Source: Desulfomonile tiedjei (lineage in GTDB: Bacteria > Desulfobacterota > Desulfomonilia > Desulfomonilales > Desulfomonilaceae). From it: DNA of 64,000 nt. The DNA lies in assembly GCA_016218715.1 (NCBI GenBank), contig JACRDG010000089.1:176240-240239 (forward strand), in the 5' to 3' direction. The position numbers and the translations under genes were made by a program. The stretch's first letter is position 1; the number at the start of each line of letters is the position of its first letter. Of this stretch, positions 52,354 to 61,598 are shown piece by piece. The notes beneath the pieces were generated by a model. It searched no databases. It was not told the origin of the DNA and saw nothing but the letters and a program-made list of their open reading frames with translations.

Positions 52354-54261
52354 TCAAGCCGACTCCTTTACGATCGCTCCCCGCGGGCAGAGATCCGCGC
52401 ACACGCCGCATCCCGCGCAGATGGCCTCGTCTATGACCGATTTCCCGGCGGAAACGTCCCAGTTCAAGCCCGGGCAGCGAAACACCCGCGTGCAGAAGCG
52501 GTTGCAGCCGCACTCTTCGCCGATACACTTCGCCGGGTCCACGTGCACTCGGTACCGCCGAGGCGTCTTCTTGGCCCTTACCAGAGCGCACTCCTGCCTG
52601 AGAATCAACACCTTGGTCCCGGTTTCCTGGATCAACTCGAAGATTGTCATGGCCGCGTCGTCCAGATCGAACGGGTCCCGAATGAGGGTCTTGATCCCCA
52701 TCGCGGCGCAGAGGTCCTCCAGCAGAACCGGCGGCGCAGGGTCCCCCATGGCATCGACAGGACTGCCGGGATGCGGCTGAAACCCGGTCATTGCGGTGGC
52801 GCTGTTGTCCAGGAGGATCATGAGGAAATTCGACCGGTGGTGCAAACCATTAATCAGCGCAGGGATCGCCGCGTGATAGAACGTCGAGTCGCCGCAGACG
52901 GTCAGTGCGGGCTGAGTCGCGCCCAGATCGTGCAGTTTGCCGAAACCTGAAGCCATCCCCGCTCCGGAACCCATCGCGTGCAGGGTCTTGGGCTGGCGGA
53001 AACCGGTGGGCAAGAAACCGAGCCCGTAGCAGCCGATATCGCCGAAGAGCACGCCGTTTCTCCCGTCCAAGGCCAGTGCCTTTTTGATGGCCCAGAACGA
53101 GGCCCGGTGTGGACATCCTGGACAAAACGCGAGGGAGCGGAACGGGGTAAAATTCTCCAGCGCATCCCTGGCCGATTCAGCATAATCCGCGTCGATATCG
53201 GGTATGGCTGTGCCGGTCAAATCGGCGATGACGCGGGTCATGAGGCCCGGGCTCAACTCACCCAGATCGGGAATCGTTCCGGACTTTTTCCCGAGAAACG
53301 TAATCCGAGGGAGCCGCTGATTGTTGTCCGCGAAGAGGGCTTTCACGTTGGTCTCGAGCACGGGGTCCACTTCTTCGGCAAAAAGGACCTTTTCTGCTGT
53401 CCTGAGACGCTCGAGTATGAGCTTTTCCGGGAGCGGCCATGTCGTGCCGATCTTCAGCAAGCCGACCCGAGCTTCGAGCCCCAACGTGTCGATCACCTCT
53501 CCCGAGAACAGGACCCCCGCTCCGGAGGCGATGACGAGCAATTCCGGGGTCTCAGGTCCGGAGTAACCGTTGAAGCGCGACTCCGCCAGCATGTCAGCAG
53601 CTTGCTTCAGCCTCCGGTGTGCCACCGGATGCGTAATAGACGGAGGTAGCGCGGAGAAACTCCTCGTCGTGTCGAAATAGGGCACCAGCCGCGTGCTCGG
53701 CAGCGGTCCGAGGATCACGTTTCCTCGGGCATGGGATATGCGGGTGACGCTTCGCACGATGCAGACGTTCTCGATTGCGCGGGACACCTCGAAGGCGAAC
53801 CGGACCATCTCTTTGGCTTCCCCGAACGTGGAGGGCTCCAGCAGCGGGAGGTCAGCCAGTCTGGCAAAGACCCTGCTGTCTTCCTCGTTGGTGCTCGATA
53901 TGCCGGCCGGGTCGTCACACACCACGATCACCAGACCGCCTCGGATGCCTGTCATGTTGAGGTTGAGCAGAAAATCCGAAGCCACGTTGAGGCCGTTCTG
54001 CTTCATGGCCACCAGGGCGTTCAATCCGGAGGTGGCAGCGGCCGCGGCCACCTCGAGGGCCACCTTCTCGTTGACCGACCACTCGACGTACAGGCCCATC
54101 TCTTTGGCCACTTCAGCAAGGGATCCGATGATCTCGGAGGACGGGTTCCCCGGATATGCCGCGGCCACACTGATGCCGGCCTCGAGAGCGCCGCGAGCTA
54201 TGGCCTCGTTGCCCATCAAGAGGATCTCTCGCCCAGGCGCGTCCAAGCTGATCAGAGACAT
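52354..54261 (-). CDS. iorA: Indolepyruvate:ferredoxin oxidoreductase alpha subunit
   Basis: IorA binds thiamine diphosphate and iron-sulfur clusters. The 635-residue protein has a pyrimidine-binding half (AYPGNPSSEII), the C-terminal TPP half with CPGCPHR, GDSTFYHAA and LLDNSATAMTGFQPHPG, and a ferredoxin-like tail with CIGEECGCNRFC and CAGCGVCADLCP. The tail cysteines hold clusters. The role in breaking down tryptophan, phenylalanine or tyrosine is inferred from the family; in reverse it can make aryl pyruvates. Confidence 0.95.
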   Translation of the reverse strand: MSLISLDAPGREILLMGNEAIARGALEAGISVAAAYPGNPSSEIIGSLAEVAKEMGLYVEWSVNEKVALEVAAAAATSGLNALVAMKQNGLNVASDFLLNLNMTGIRGGLVIVVCDDPAGISSTNEEDSRVFARLADLPLLEPSTFGEAKEMVRFAFEVSRAIENVCIVRSVTRISHARGNVILGPLPSTRLVPYFDTTRSFSALPPSITHPVAHRRLKQAADMLAESRFNGYSGPETPELLVIASGAGVLFSGEVIDTLGLEARVGLLKIGTTWPLPEKLILERLRTAEKVLFAEEVDPVLETNVKALFADNNQRLPRITFLGKKSGTIPDLGELSPGLMTRVIADLTGTAIPDIDADYAESARDALENFTPFRSLAFCPGCPHRASFWAIKKALALDGRNGVLFGDIGCYGLGFLPTGFRQPKTLHAMGSGAGMASGFGKLHDLGATQPALTVCGDSTFYHAAIPALINGLHHRSNFLMILLDNSATAMTGFQPHPGSPVDAMGDPAPPVLLEDLCAAMGIKTLIRDPFDLDDAAMTIFELIQETGTKVLILRQECALVRAKKTPRRYRVHVDPAKCIGEECGCNRFCTRVFRCPGLNWDVSAGKSVIDEAICAGCGVCADLCPRGAIVKESA

Positions 54262-54304
54262 TCTGCGACACCAACCTTTCGCGGTACCTCGGGATCGACA
54301 GGTC

Positions 54305-55339
54305 TCAGGCCTGTGATGCCCGCTTGCGTTTCTGGAGAGCGGCTTTTTTCAGGTGTTCCAAATTCGAATCGGGGAAGGCGTCGGTCCTCAGCCTGCCTGT
54401 TCGGACCGCGTCCTCGATGAGACGCGTACCGAGAGAGGTCCTGACGATGAGCGTGTTCCACCCCGGCATTCCTTCGTACATGCCCACGGAGACATCAGCG
54501 AACTCACCGGTCATGTCCGGGCAGGTTCGGCACGATTCCTGAATCAGCGGCCGCAATTCGTCGAGCGGAACGCGTGTTGCGCCATCATCGGTCTCGACTT
54601 CCAGCACGTTCGCAGGCGGCGGAGGTATCTGAAACCTCTTGATCGAGGTGGGGCCGAACCGGGGAGCCAAGAACGCCGCGAAGTCCCGGCTCGAAAAAGC
54701 CCAGTTGCAGAACAGGCCCACGACCAGGGCGATCCGTTCTTTCAGATTCTCCTGCTTCAGATCGTACAGAGCCATCTTGCGCAGCGACCGTACCTGACAG
54801 GGGAGCCCGACCACGCCGATGCGGCGGTGCCCGGCGTCAAGGGCCTGCCGAACGGCAGCGAGGGAATGAGAACCGACAAATTTCGACCCCGCGGCAGCCT
54901 GAATCTCCTCCGTGGTGGTGGCAACTACGCCCCGCGCATATTCCTCACCGGGAAGGATACGGGTCAATACAGCCGAATCGATGATCCCTTCCTCGAGGGC
55001 CAGGAGCATGAGCGCGGTGACGGTGCCGCCTCCTTGCCCCAACGCTGCTACGGCAGGGTCCGCTGCCTGTGAGGAGATCACGCGGTCCAGATGCCCCAGT
55101 GCCTCGGTATCATGAGGTCGCTCGAACACCAATGCGCTGACCGCGTCAGGATCGAACTCGGTCATCGGGCAGTAACGGTAACAGCGTCCATGCTCGACGG
55201 TGCAGCGGTCGAGCACCACGGTCTTGCCCCTGAACGTCGTCATGTAGGGACATCCGCCCACGCACGCGCCGCAAGCAGCACACAGACCTTCATCGAGCAC
55301 AGCACGCTTCAATGCATCCTGAGATGAGACACGTTCCAT
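54305..55339 (-). CDS. FrhB-like flavin/iron-sulfur oxidoreductase subunit
   Basis: The 344-residue protein belongs to the coenzyme F420 hydrogenase beta-subunit (FrhB/FdhB) family, which pass electrons via FAD and 4Fe-4S clusters. It has an N-terminal ferredoxin domain (CAACGACVGGCP; CYRYCP) and the FrhB core (GQGGGTVTALMLLAL, GLPCQVRSLR). The ATG at 55339 follows GAGGAA at 7 nt. It precedes iorA by 43 bp, so it may link IOR to another carrier. F420 itself is not implied. Confidence 0.9.
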   Translation of the reverse strand: MERVSSQDALKRAVLDEGLCAACGACVGGCPYMTTFRGKTVVLDRCTVEHGRCYRYCPMTEFDPDAVSALVFERPHDTEALGHLDRVISSQAADPAVAALGQGGGTVTALMLLALEEGIIDSAVLTRILPGEEYARGVVATTTEEIQAAAGSKFVGSHSLAAVRQALDAGHRRIGVVGLPCQVRSLRKMALYDLKQENLKERIALVVGLFCNWAFSSRDFAAFLAPRFGPTSIKRFQIPPPPANVLEVETDDGATRVPLDELRPLIQESCRTCPDMTGEFADVSVGMYEGMPGWNTLIVRTSLGTRLIEDAVRTGRLRTDAFPDSNLEHLKKAALQKRKRASQA

Positions 55340-55504
55340 AAGAAATTCCTCGCGAGTGCCGGAGCCTATAGCCGTTGCCAAGATCCTTGTTTGATGCCCA
55401 TGTCCGGAGGACTTGCGAGCCTCACTCTTGTGGAGCAGGCTTGCTAAACTGTCTCAAATTCCCGGAAGTGCTGGCAATGGTGCCACGAATCTCACCCTTA
55501 GCCG

Positions 55505-55720
55505 GTGTATCTCTCGCTCTGGCAGAGGGGACTCTCAGTGGCGCCGGCACCTTGCCGGTGATTTTCCTCTCCATCTGAGAGAGGGTTGCGATGAGGGCGT
55601 CGGATTCCTCGCTCGATAGCCCACTCACATAATGCATGAATTCGGTCGCGCTCTCGTTTGCTAACGACCTCAGTCGGAGAGATTCCCTGAGTAGCGGCCG
55701 GCAAGACGCCGGCCCCACTG
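55505..55720. repeat. Type B REP repeats, inverted pair
   Basis: CAGTGGCGCCGGCACCTTGC at 55537-55556 faces GGCCGGCAAGACGCCGGC at 55696-55713. The first is followed by ATTTTCCTCTCC and GAGGGCGTC, as at 49199-49250. It fills the 433-bp gene-free space 55340-55772. Confidence 0.65.
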
Positions 55721-55772
55721 AACAACCTGGAACAGGAAACCCAAAAGACACCCTGTTTCCGGACGAGCGTCC

Positions 55773-56880
55773 TCAGGCCACCTGATCCCGTGCTTCCTGA
55801 AGCAGGTATTCTTGGATCAGGCGGTTGATGTCGCCGTCGAGGACCGCGCTCACATTTCCAATCTCGCAGTTGGTCCGGTGGTCCTTCACCATCTGGTACG
55901 GCTGGAGCACGTACGACCTGATCTGGGAGCCCCAGGCAATGTCTTTCTTGCTCTTGTGTTGGGCGTCCTTTTCTTGCCGCTTCTTCTCCAGCTCCATGTC
56001 GTAGAGCCTGGATCTGAGAATCTTGAGCGCCATCGCGCGGTTCTTGTGCTGGGAGCGCTCGTTCTGGCACTGAACCACGATCCCGGTGGGGAGATGCGTT
56101 ATGCGGACAGCGGAATCGGTCTTGTTGACGTGTTGCCCTCCCGCGCCGGAGGAGCGATAGGTATCGACTTTCAGGTCCGTGTCATTGATTTCGACGTCCA
56201 GATTGTCATCCGCGCTGGGATAGACGAAGACCGAGGCAAAAGAGGTGTGCCTGCGCGCGTTGGCGTCAAAGGGGGAAATCCTCACCAGCCGGTGAATCCC
56301 GACCTCCGCCTTGATACGGCCGTACGCGAGCTCGCCTTCAACGGAGAACGTGACCGACTTGATCCCCGCCTCTTCTCCGGGGAGTGTATCCATGACTTCG
56401 GTCTTGTACCCCTCGCGCTCGCACCAGCGGATGTACATCCTGAGCAACATCTCGGCCCAATCCTGGGCTTCGGTCCCTCCCGCGCCCGCGTGGATTTCCA
56501 CAATCGCATCGCCCGCGTCTTCGGGTTGGGAGAACAGGCGCTGAACCTGCAGGCTTCGGATGTCCTCCTCGAGACACGAGAGTTTTTCCTCGACTTCCGA
56601 GAGCGCTGCCCGGTCTTCTTCCGCAAGAGCCAGTTCCAGCAAGACTTCGGTGTCTTCCAGTTCCCTGCTCAGGCCGAGGAACAGGTCCACCAACCGCGAA
56701 ATCTGCTTCTGTTCTTTTAGAAGGACCTTGGCAGTTTCGGGATCGTTCCAGAAGTCTGAATTCTCTTGGGTTCTTTCCAGTTCGTTCAGGCGGGATATCT
56801 TGGCATCCAGGTCAAAGATAACCTCGGAGTTCGGTAGATTTTTCTCGGATCTCAGCCAGTTTTTCCTGGATTTCCAACAT
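55773..56880 (-). CDS. prfB: Peptide chain release factor 2, with +1 programmed frameshift
   Basis: RF2 ends translation at UGA and UAA. The first 22 codons run from the ATG at 56880 (GAGGAGG upstream) to CTT at 56815-56817, then an in-frame TGA. Skipping one T (56814) continues into the long frame with GAC at 56811-56813, giving 368 residues. The long frame has GAGGQ (RF2 GGQ loop), and SPF at ISPFDANARRHTSF. The site has an internal ribosome site-like CGAGGT. The product falls when RF2 is plentiful, an autoregulatory circuit. Confidence 0.95.
56811..56826 (-). other. RF2 programmed +1 frameshift site
   Basis: On the minus strand the bases CGAGGT TAT CTT TGAC read CTT-TGA-C, the classical RF2 shift, with an upstream GAGG-type element three bases from CTT. 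The shift lets ribosomes read D instead of the stop. Confidence 0.9.
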
Positions 56881-57868
56881 CGTCTTCTTCCTCCTCTGCC
56901 TGTAAAGGGCTTCCGGCAAAGGCTCGCCCTTCCAGCCATCTGTTGTACGGTGTGAAGCCCTCCGCATCCGCGGACTGCAAAGCTTCATCTACTATTCTGA
57001 GCTTGGCGTCAAGATTGTCAAGATAGTGGATCAACAATGCTTCTCTGGTGAGCGGTCTGACTGCGGCTCCAAACTCGGGCTCGCCGTGATGGGAGACGAT
57101 AATGTGCTCCAACTCCACCAGCCAGGCCGCGTCGATGACTCCTCTTTCCAAGGCTGCCTCTCGAAGGAGGCTTACTCCCTGCACGATGTGACCGACGAGA
57201 CGCCCCTCGACGGTTCTTCCTTGGCCGGCCGGGCTCAGCTCACGCGTCTTCCCGATGTCGTGGAGTATCGCCCCGGCGATGGCAATACCTCGGTTGATAC
57301 TCGGTTCAAGGGCGAGGATCGCTTCCACCTTTCTCGTTACCGCCACCACATGCTCGACCAGGCCGCCGCGGTACGCATGGTGGATCATACGGGCGGCAGG
57401 GTATGTCTTGAGCGCGTCTGCGTGCAGGTCCAGAATGTACGTCATTAGTTCTGACAACTCAGCGGGCTTCAGGGTGCCTACCGCGTCTCTCAATTCCTGA
57501 AACAATACGTCGGGATCATGGGAGCTGCTTCTGATAAGAATCGCGGGATCGGGGACCTCATCGGCTGTCACGCGCCGGATCTTTTCCACAACGACCTGCT
57601 GGCGGTCCCGGTACGTCTCTACTTTCCCCTCCACTTTCACGAAGTCTCCGGGATTGAACTCCTGGCCCCACTTACGGATCGCGTCAGCCCACATCTTTCC
57701 GGCAACGGTACCAGTGGCGTCACTGAGTGTCAGGTCGAGGTAATCCTGCCCCGATCGGGTCTTTCGTATGTCCCGGGACATGATTCTGAAGAACTGGAGC
57801 AGAATGTCGCCGGCTTTCATATCTTTGACGCACAGGTGTTCGGGAGCGGGCGTCGGTTCGTTGCTCAT
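56852..57868 (-). CDS. 3'-5' exoribonuclease, YhaM family (OB-HD)
   Basis: The 338-residue protein has an N-terminal OB fold (about 12-105; SGQDYLDLTLSDATGTV) and an HD hydrolase domain (about 160-300; LVEHV, ILHDIGKTREL, HHGEPEFG). This is the YhaM/CBF1 layout of a 3' to 5' exoribonuclease. Metal residues H and D are retained. A 23-residue Glu/Asp-rich tail ends it. Its 3' end overlaps the start of prfB by 29 bp. Confidence 0.88.
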   Translation of the reverse strand: MSNEPTPAPEHLCVKDMKAGDILLQFFRIMSRDIRKTRSGQDYLDLTLSDATGTVAGKMWADAIRKWGQEFNPGDFVKVEGKVETYRDRQQVVVEKIRRVTADEVPDPAILIRSSSHDPDVLFQELRDAVGTLKPAELSELMTYILDLHADALKTYPAARMIHHAYRGGLVEHVVAVTRKVEAILALEPSINRGIAIAGAILHDIGKTRELSPAGQGRTVEGRLVGHIVQGVSLLREAALERGVIDAAWLVELEHIIVSHHGEPEFGAAVRPLTREALLIHYLDNLDAKLRIVDEALQSADAEGFTPYNRWLEGRAFAGSPLQAEEEEDDVGNPGKTG

Positions 57869-57937
57869 CTCTCGCCTTCTCTCTCGTTGCCGGGTTGTCA
57901 GTCACTCAGGCCGGGAAGAAAGCCGCGGAAGGACCGG

Positions 57938-60319
57938 TCAGTAGCCCAGAGATCGGGGCCGTATCGCGGCAGGTACGGGATAGCTCGCCTTGGGACGCAG
58001 GGCGTCGAGACACTTTTCCATGAAATCCGGTATGTTAATCTGTTTTCCACCATGGAGGATCGCGTAGATTTCTCCGAGGATTGGCGGATGAAATCCTCTC
58101 TGGGAGGCTATCCGCTGGGCGAATCGGCACGCCTCGAACCCTTCCACAGCTATTCGTTTCTTCCGGTACTGTTCCAGCAGCGTCCGCGCGGCCCTCGACT
58201 TTCCGTGTTTTTCGTCCTTCTCCGCCAGTTCTCTGCCGAACTTCGCGGACCGTCCGCCACGGCAGGTTGCGAGGAGGTCTGCCATCCAGACTTGACTCTC
58301 CGCGTCGAACGTGTCGGGGGAGGCTCCGAGCAGGAGGCCGAAGTGTCGTATCTCCGCGGTGACAAGAGTCGCGTACGTGGCCAGGAAGTTCTCAGGTGCG
58401 CGTTTCGACCCTTCCAGGATACCGAAGCCGATGGCGTAGACGTTCTTGAGCGCGGCGGAAATGGTGGTTCCGACAACGTCGCTGGAGTACACGACCCGAA
58501 AGAGCTGGGTCTCCACAAGGGGCCTGAGCCGTTCGAAGGTCTCCGGATGCTCGCACGCGATCTGAGTAACTCCAGCGCCGCCGGCTATGATTTCATGAGC
58601 CAGATTGGCGCCCGACAGAACCGACACCCGCATTCGCTTGCCCAGCCGCTCCATTTCCAGGTGAGCCGTCTGGTCCGGGAGCAGACCGGTCTCGGGAATG
58701 AAACCCTTGGTCGCGATGACCAGGTCGCTGCCGTCCGGGGCCAGTTCGAGGATCTTGACGAGCGTCGAGTGGAAATATTTGCTGGGAGTCACAATCAGGA
58801 TGAGCGACGTGTCCCCCACGGCTGCCATGAGGTCGGCTTCCGGTCGAACCGAACGCGGGAGAGACATGTCTCTGAAATGCCACGGATGCCGTCCTTCCAC
58901 TGCGAGCTTTTCGATGAGGTCCTCTCTCGAATCGTAGAGAATGACAGAGTGTTCGGAAAGCTCCTCTTTCTTCAACAGATTCATGCCGATGTGCAGCGCA
59001 AGGGTGTACCCCCACGCTCCGGCATTGATGACCGTCATCGTATTGCGGCCGCTCAGGGGGTAGATCCGCCTATCCGCGTGGTACGCGTAAAAGCGAAGCA
59101 GGGGAGGATTCTTGGCTGTATACTTCCGCCGGAACAGCGTTACCCCAAGCGCGCCGCGAGCGGAGAGGACTCGCACCCCGCGATTGATGGCCTCGGGTAA
59201 GTCAGCTGTAATTACCGGATGAAAGGGTGGGTCTTTCCGGTACCGTGTCTTGAAGAAGATTTTCGTGTTCTCGATTTCCTGCTGGACCTGGCCCCAGAGC
59301 GTCTTGACGCGAACCTTTTCCATCCCCTGCATGGACTTGGCGACCAATTGGCTCGGATGGATCATCTTGTTCCGAGCGATCTCTTCGATAGCCCGATAAG
59401 ATATCCTGTGGAGAGAAAAGGAATTCTCACGGGTCAGCTCGAATGGTTCTCCCACGTCGACGCTTACGTCCCCGAACACCCCTTCGAGGTTGTGCAACAT
59501 CTTTTCCGCGTTGCCGATCCCGAAGTAGATAGGCAGCAATTGCCTCCAGCCTCGGGGGCACATGGCCGGAAGCGGAAACATGGACGGAGACACCAGGTGG
59601 CGATCTTCGGGAATGGCGGAATAGGAAATCGCCACCGGCACCAGCAGTGCTTTTCCCGTGGCCTTCACCGCGGCCACGACCCCGTGAGGAACGTAGGGCT
59701 CACGCAAGATGCCGTACCTGGATCGGACCGCGTATCGGCTGGTTCGTGCATAGAGCGCCTGGGGCTCGCCATGATCGGCCAGCGCCGCGCAATACCAGAG
59801 GTATGCCCGGTGCTGGAGCGGTGAGAATCCCTTGCCCAGGATGAGCGCCCTCAGCCCCTTCAACCATCGCGAGACCCAGCCTCTCGTCACGCTCCCGCTT
59901 ACATGCATGATCGGCATGGGGAGTCCGATGCGATCGATCAGGTCCGCGGCCAGAAGATAGTCGAAGTACGACGTATGCCCCACGAAGAAGAACTTCGGAC
60001 CCTCGAAATCAAGGATCTTGCTCCGTACCGCCTCCGAGACTGGCCGCGAGACGTCCCGGAAGAGCGTGCGCGTCAGATAGGAAAGGATGCTTCGCAGTTC
60101 GGGGTACAAAGAGGTATCGAGGGATACCTCGAAGTCATTCAGTGCCTTACGCAATTCATAACGGTCTCCGCGCGGATCGAACTGCTCCGCCAGTTCCAGC
60201 GCACGCGTCCGAACCCATTCCTCGTTCAGGGTACGAGGATCGAGAGGGGACACGGATTTCTTGAATTGACGGAAACCCGCGGTGGAGTTGAAGACATCAA
60301 TAACTTGCCGGAGACTCAT
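57938..60319 (-). CDS. Fusion: glycerol-3-phosphate acyltransferase-like and G3P dehydrogenase
   Basis: The 793-residue protein has two enzyme halves. Residues 1-410 are a PlsB/PlsC-type acyltransferase with H115-x4-D120 (GHTSYFD) and a later YVPHG block. Residues 425-700 resemble NAD(P)-dependent glycerol-3-phosphate dehydrogenase (GpsA), with the Rossmann loop NAGAWG (432-437; the first Gly of GxGxxG is Asn), LSGANLAHE, and the Lys of ALKNV (K625). Together the halves would make glycerol 3-phosphate and acylate it, the first two steps of phospholipid synthesis. About 100 C-terminal residues have no clear family. Confidence 0.88.
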   Translation of the reverse strand: MSLRQVIDVFNSTAGFRQFKKSVSPLDPRTLNEEWVRTRALELAEQFDPRGDRYELRKALNDFEVSLDTSLYPELRSILSYLTRTLFRDVSRPVSEAVRSKILDFEGPKFFFVGHTSYFDYLLAADLIDRIGLPMPIMHVSGSVTRGWVSRWLKGLRALILGKGFSPLQHRAYLWYCAALADHGEPQALYARTSRYAVRSRYGILREPYVPHGVVAAVKATGKALLVPVAISYSAIPEDRHLVSPSMFPLPAMCPRGWRQLLPIYFGIGNAEKMLHNLEGVFGDVSVDVGEPFELTRENSFSLHRISYRAIEEIARNKMIHPSQLVAKSMQGMEKVRVKTLWGQVQQEIENTKIFFKTRYRKDPPFHPVITADLPEAINRGVRVLSARGALGVTLFRRKYTAKNPPLLRFYAYHADRRIYPLSGRNTMTVINAGAWGYTLALHIGMNLLKKEELSEHSVILYDSREDLIEKLAVEGRHPWHFRDMSLPRSVRPEADLMAAVGDTSLILIVTPSKYFHSTLVKILELAPDGSDLVIATKGFIPETGLLPDQTAHLEMERLGKRMRVSVLSGANLAHEIIAGGAGVTQIACEHPETFERLRPLVETQLFRVVYSSDVVGTTISAALKNVYAIGFGILEGSKRAPENFLATYATLVTAEIRHFGLLLGASPDTFDAESQVWMADLLATCRGGRSAKFGRELAEKDEKHGKSRAARTLLEQYRKKRIAVEGFEACRFAQRIASQRGFHPPILGEIYAILHGGKQINIPDFMEKCLDALRPKASYPVPAAIRPRSLGY

Positions 60320-60420
60320 GACCGCCTGACCTCGGTACCGGCTAAAAGATTGTCCCTAAATAACGGCGTCTAATCAAGCCGTCGATGCGGATTCGTGCAA
60401 TCCCCCAGTCGCTATTCCGG

Positions 60421-60480
60421 ACGATGCCGGAATCCGGTTTTTTCGGATTTGCCGGTCACCGGCGCTGGCCGGGGTGATGG
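60421..60480. repeat. Degenerate CCGG-type palindromic repeat
   Basis: GATGCCGGAATCCGG and CACCGGCGCTGGCCGGGGTG resemble the two arms of the repeats at 11246 and 23101, but with several mismatches. It sits between convergent-free gene ends in a 220-bp space. Confidence 0.45.
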
Positions 60481-60539
60481 TCTTATCGAGTCCTGCAAGA
60501 GCCTCCCATGACCCGTTTCGGAGCGGCCCTCGCACGGTA

Positions 60540-61403
60540 TCAATCGACGATTCCCAAACCGGGGCGTTCCGTACCTCTTGCCGGACCTCGGGGGCCGGCA
60601 GGTTTGGGCGCGGGGGCCGGTTGCATTCGCGGCGTCCGCTCGGGTGCGGGTTCCACTTCTTCGGGCTGGGTCCTGGGTTGGACTCTGGGCTGAGCTTGCC
60701 CGCCCACGGAAGACTCAGCCGGGGTAGGCCGAGCCGGAGGCGGCGGAGGAGCAACTTCCCTCTGTGCCGGCTGTCGCGATGTAGACGGTGGTGGTGCGGG
60801 TTGTGGAGCAGTGGCCGCCGGTTGTTCAGCACCGGAGAACTTCACGGAAACCAGGACGTGATTGAATATCGGCTGCATCTTCTCCATCACCGAGGACGGC
60901 GCCAGGCAGGAAATCCTGAGGAGCGTCTGCTCGTGCTTGTAGAAGACGATAACGATGTCCATCCAGATCTTCAGCTTGTCTTCGTATGCCTGTATGAAGA
61001 AATAGTGCGCACCGGCGACATCACATTTGAACGGGCCCTCGTCCATAATGCGAACCTGCTGGGTCTCCTGACCTTTCGTGCCGGCCTTCTGTTGTAAATC
61101 CTTAATAGCACTACGGAATTCCTGAAGATAGGCCTTGAGTGCGTCTTTTACCGGCTCATGCGCGGCCACGTGGATCTTGTTGCGGAAATTGTCCGTCAGG
61201 TCAGGGGCCTGAAATTGCACGTAATAATTCCCTTTGGGCCGGTCTACCTTCACCCAAGTGGCCGGATACTCCAGGGAAAATCCGTATTCCTCGCTCTGGA
61301 AGACCTTGAAATCTTCCGCCTGAGAGACCGAGGCGGTCAAGACCAGGCAACCGGTCGCCAGTGCAAGAACTACAGCACGACAGCTCATCTTCAGCAAGTC
61401 CAT
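60540..61403 (-). CDS. Exported PsbP-like protein with Pro-rich tail
   Basis: The 287-residue protein has a signal peptide (about 1-29, ending VSQAE), a PsbP/DUF1795-like beta domain (30-195; YGFSLEYPATWVKVD) and a Pro/Ala/Gln-rich tail of 90 residues that is probably disordered and spans the envelope. No lipobox is seen. The function of non-photosynthetic PsbP-like proteins is unknown. Confidence 0.7.
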   Translation of the reverse strand: MDLLKMSCRAVVLALATGCLVLTASVSQAEDFKVFQSEEYGFSLEYPATWVKVDRPKGNYYVQFQAPDLTDNFRNKIHVAAHEPVKDALKAYLQEFRSAIKDLQQKAGTKGQETQQVRIMDEGPFKCDVAGAHYFFIQAYEDKLKIWMDIVIVFYKHEQTLLRISCLAPSSVMEKMQPIFNHVLVSVKFSGAEQPAATAPQPAPPPSTSRQPAQREVAPPPPPARPTPAESSVGGQAQPRVQPRTQPEEVEPAPERTPRMQPAPAPKPAGPRGPARGTERPGLGIVD

Positions 61404-61598
61404 AGGGACCTTCTCCTTTCACGAGCGGGACTCGCGCAAAACAAGTGGCTATCATATCAGGAAAACGAGAACAGGGTCAACGCTTTTATCCCCCGGCGGC
61501 CTTGTCCAAGGCCCGCAGCTCACACTTGCCTCGCGCGATGAATGACCCGAAAGAACTTCCGGCGATCACGGTTTCCACGTGGACGGGGAACCCGCCGG

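Noticed and set aside
57518..59200. A 560-codon plus-strand frame over the fusion and nuclease genes
   Set aside because: It crosses two well-supported minus-strand genes and shows no domain.
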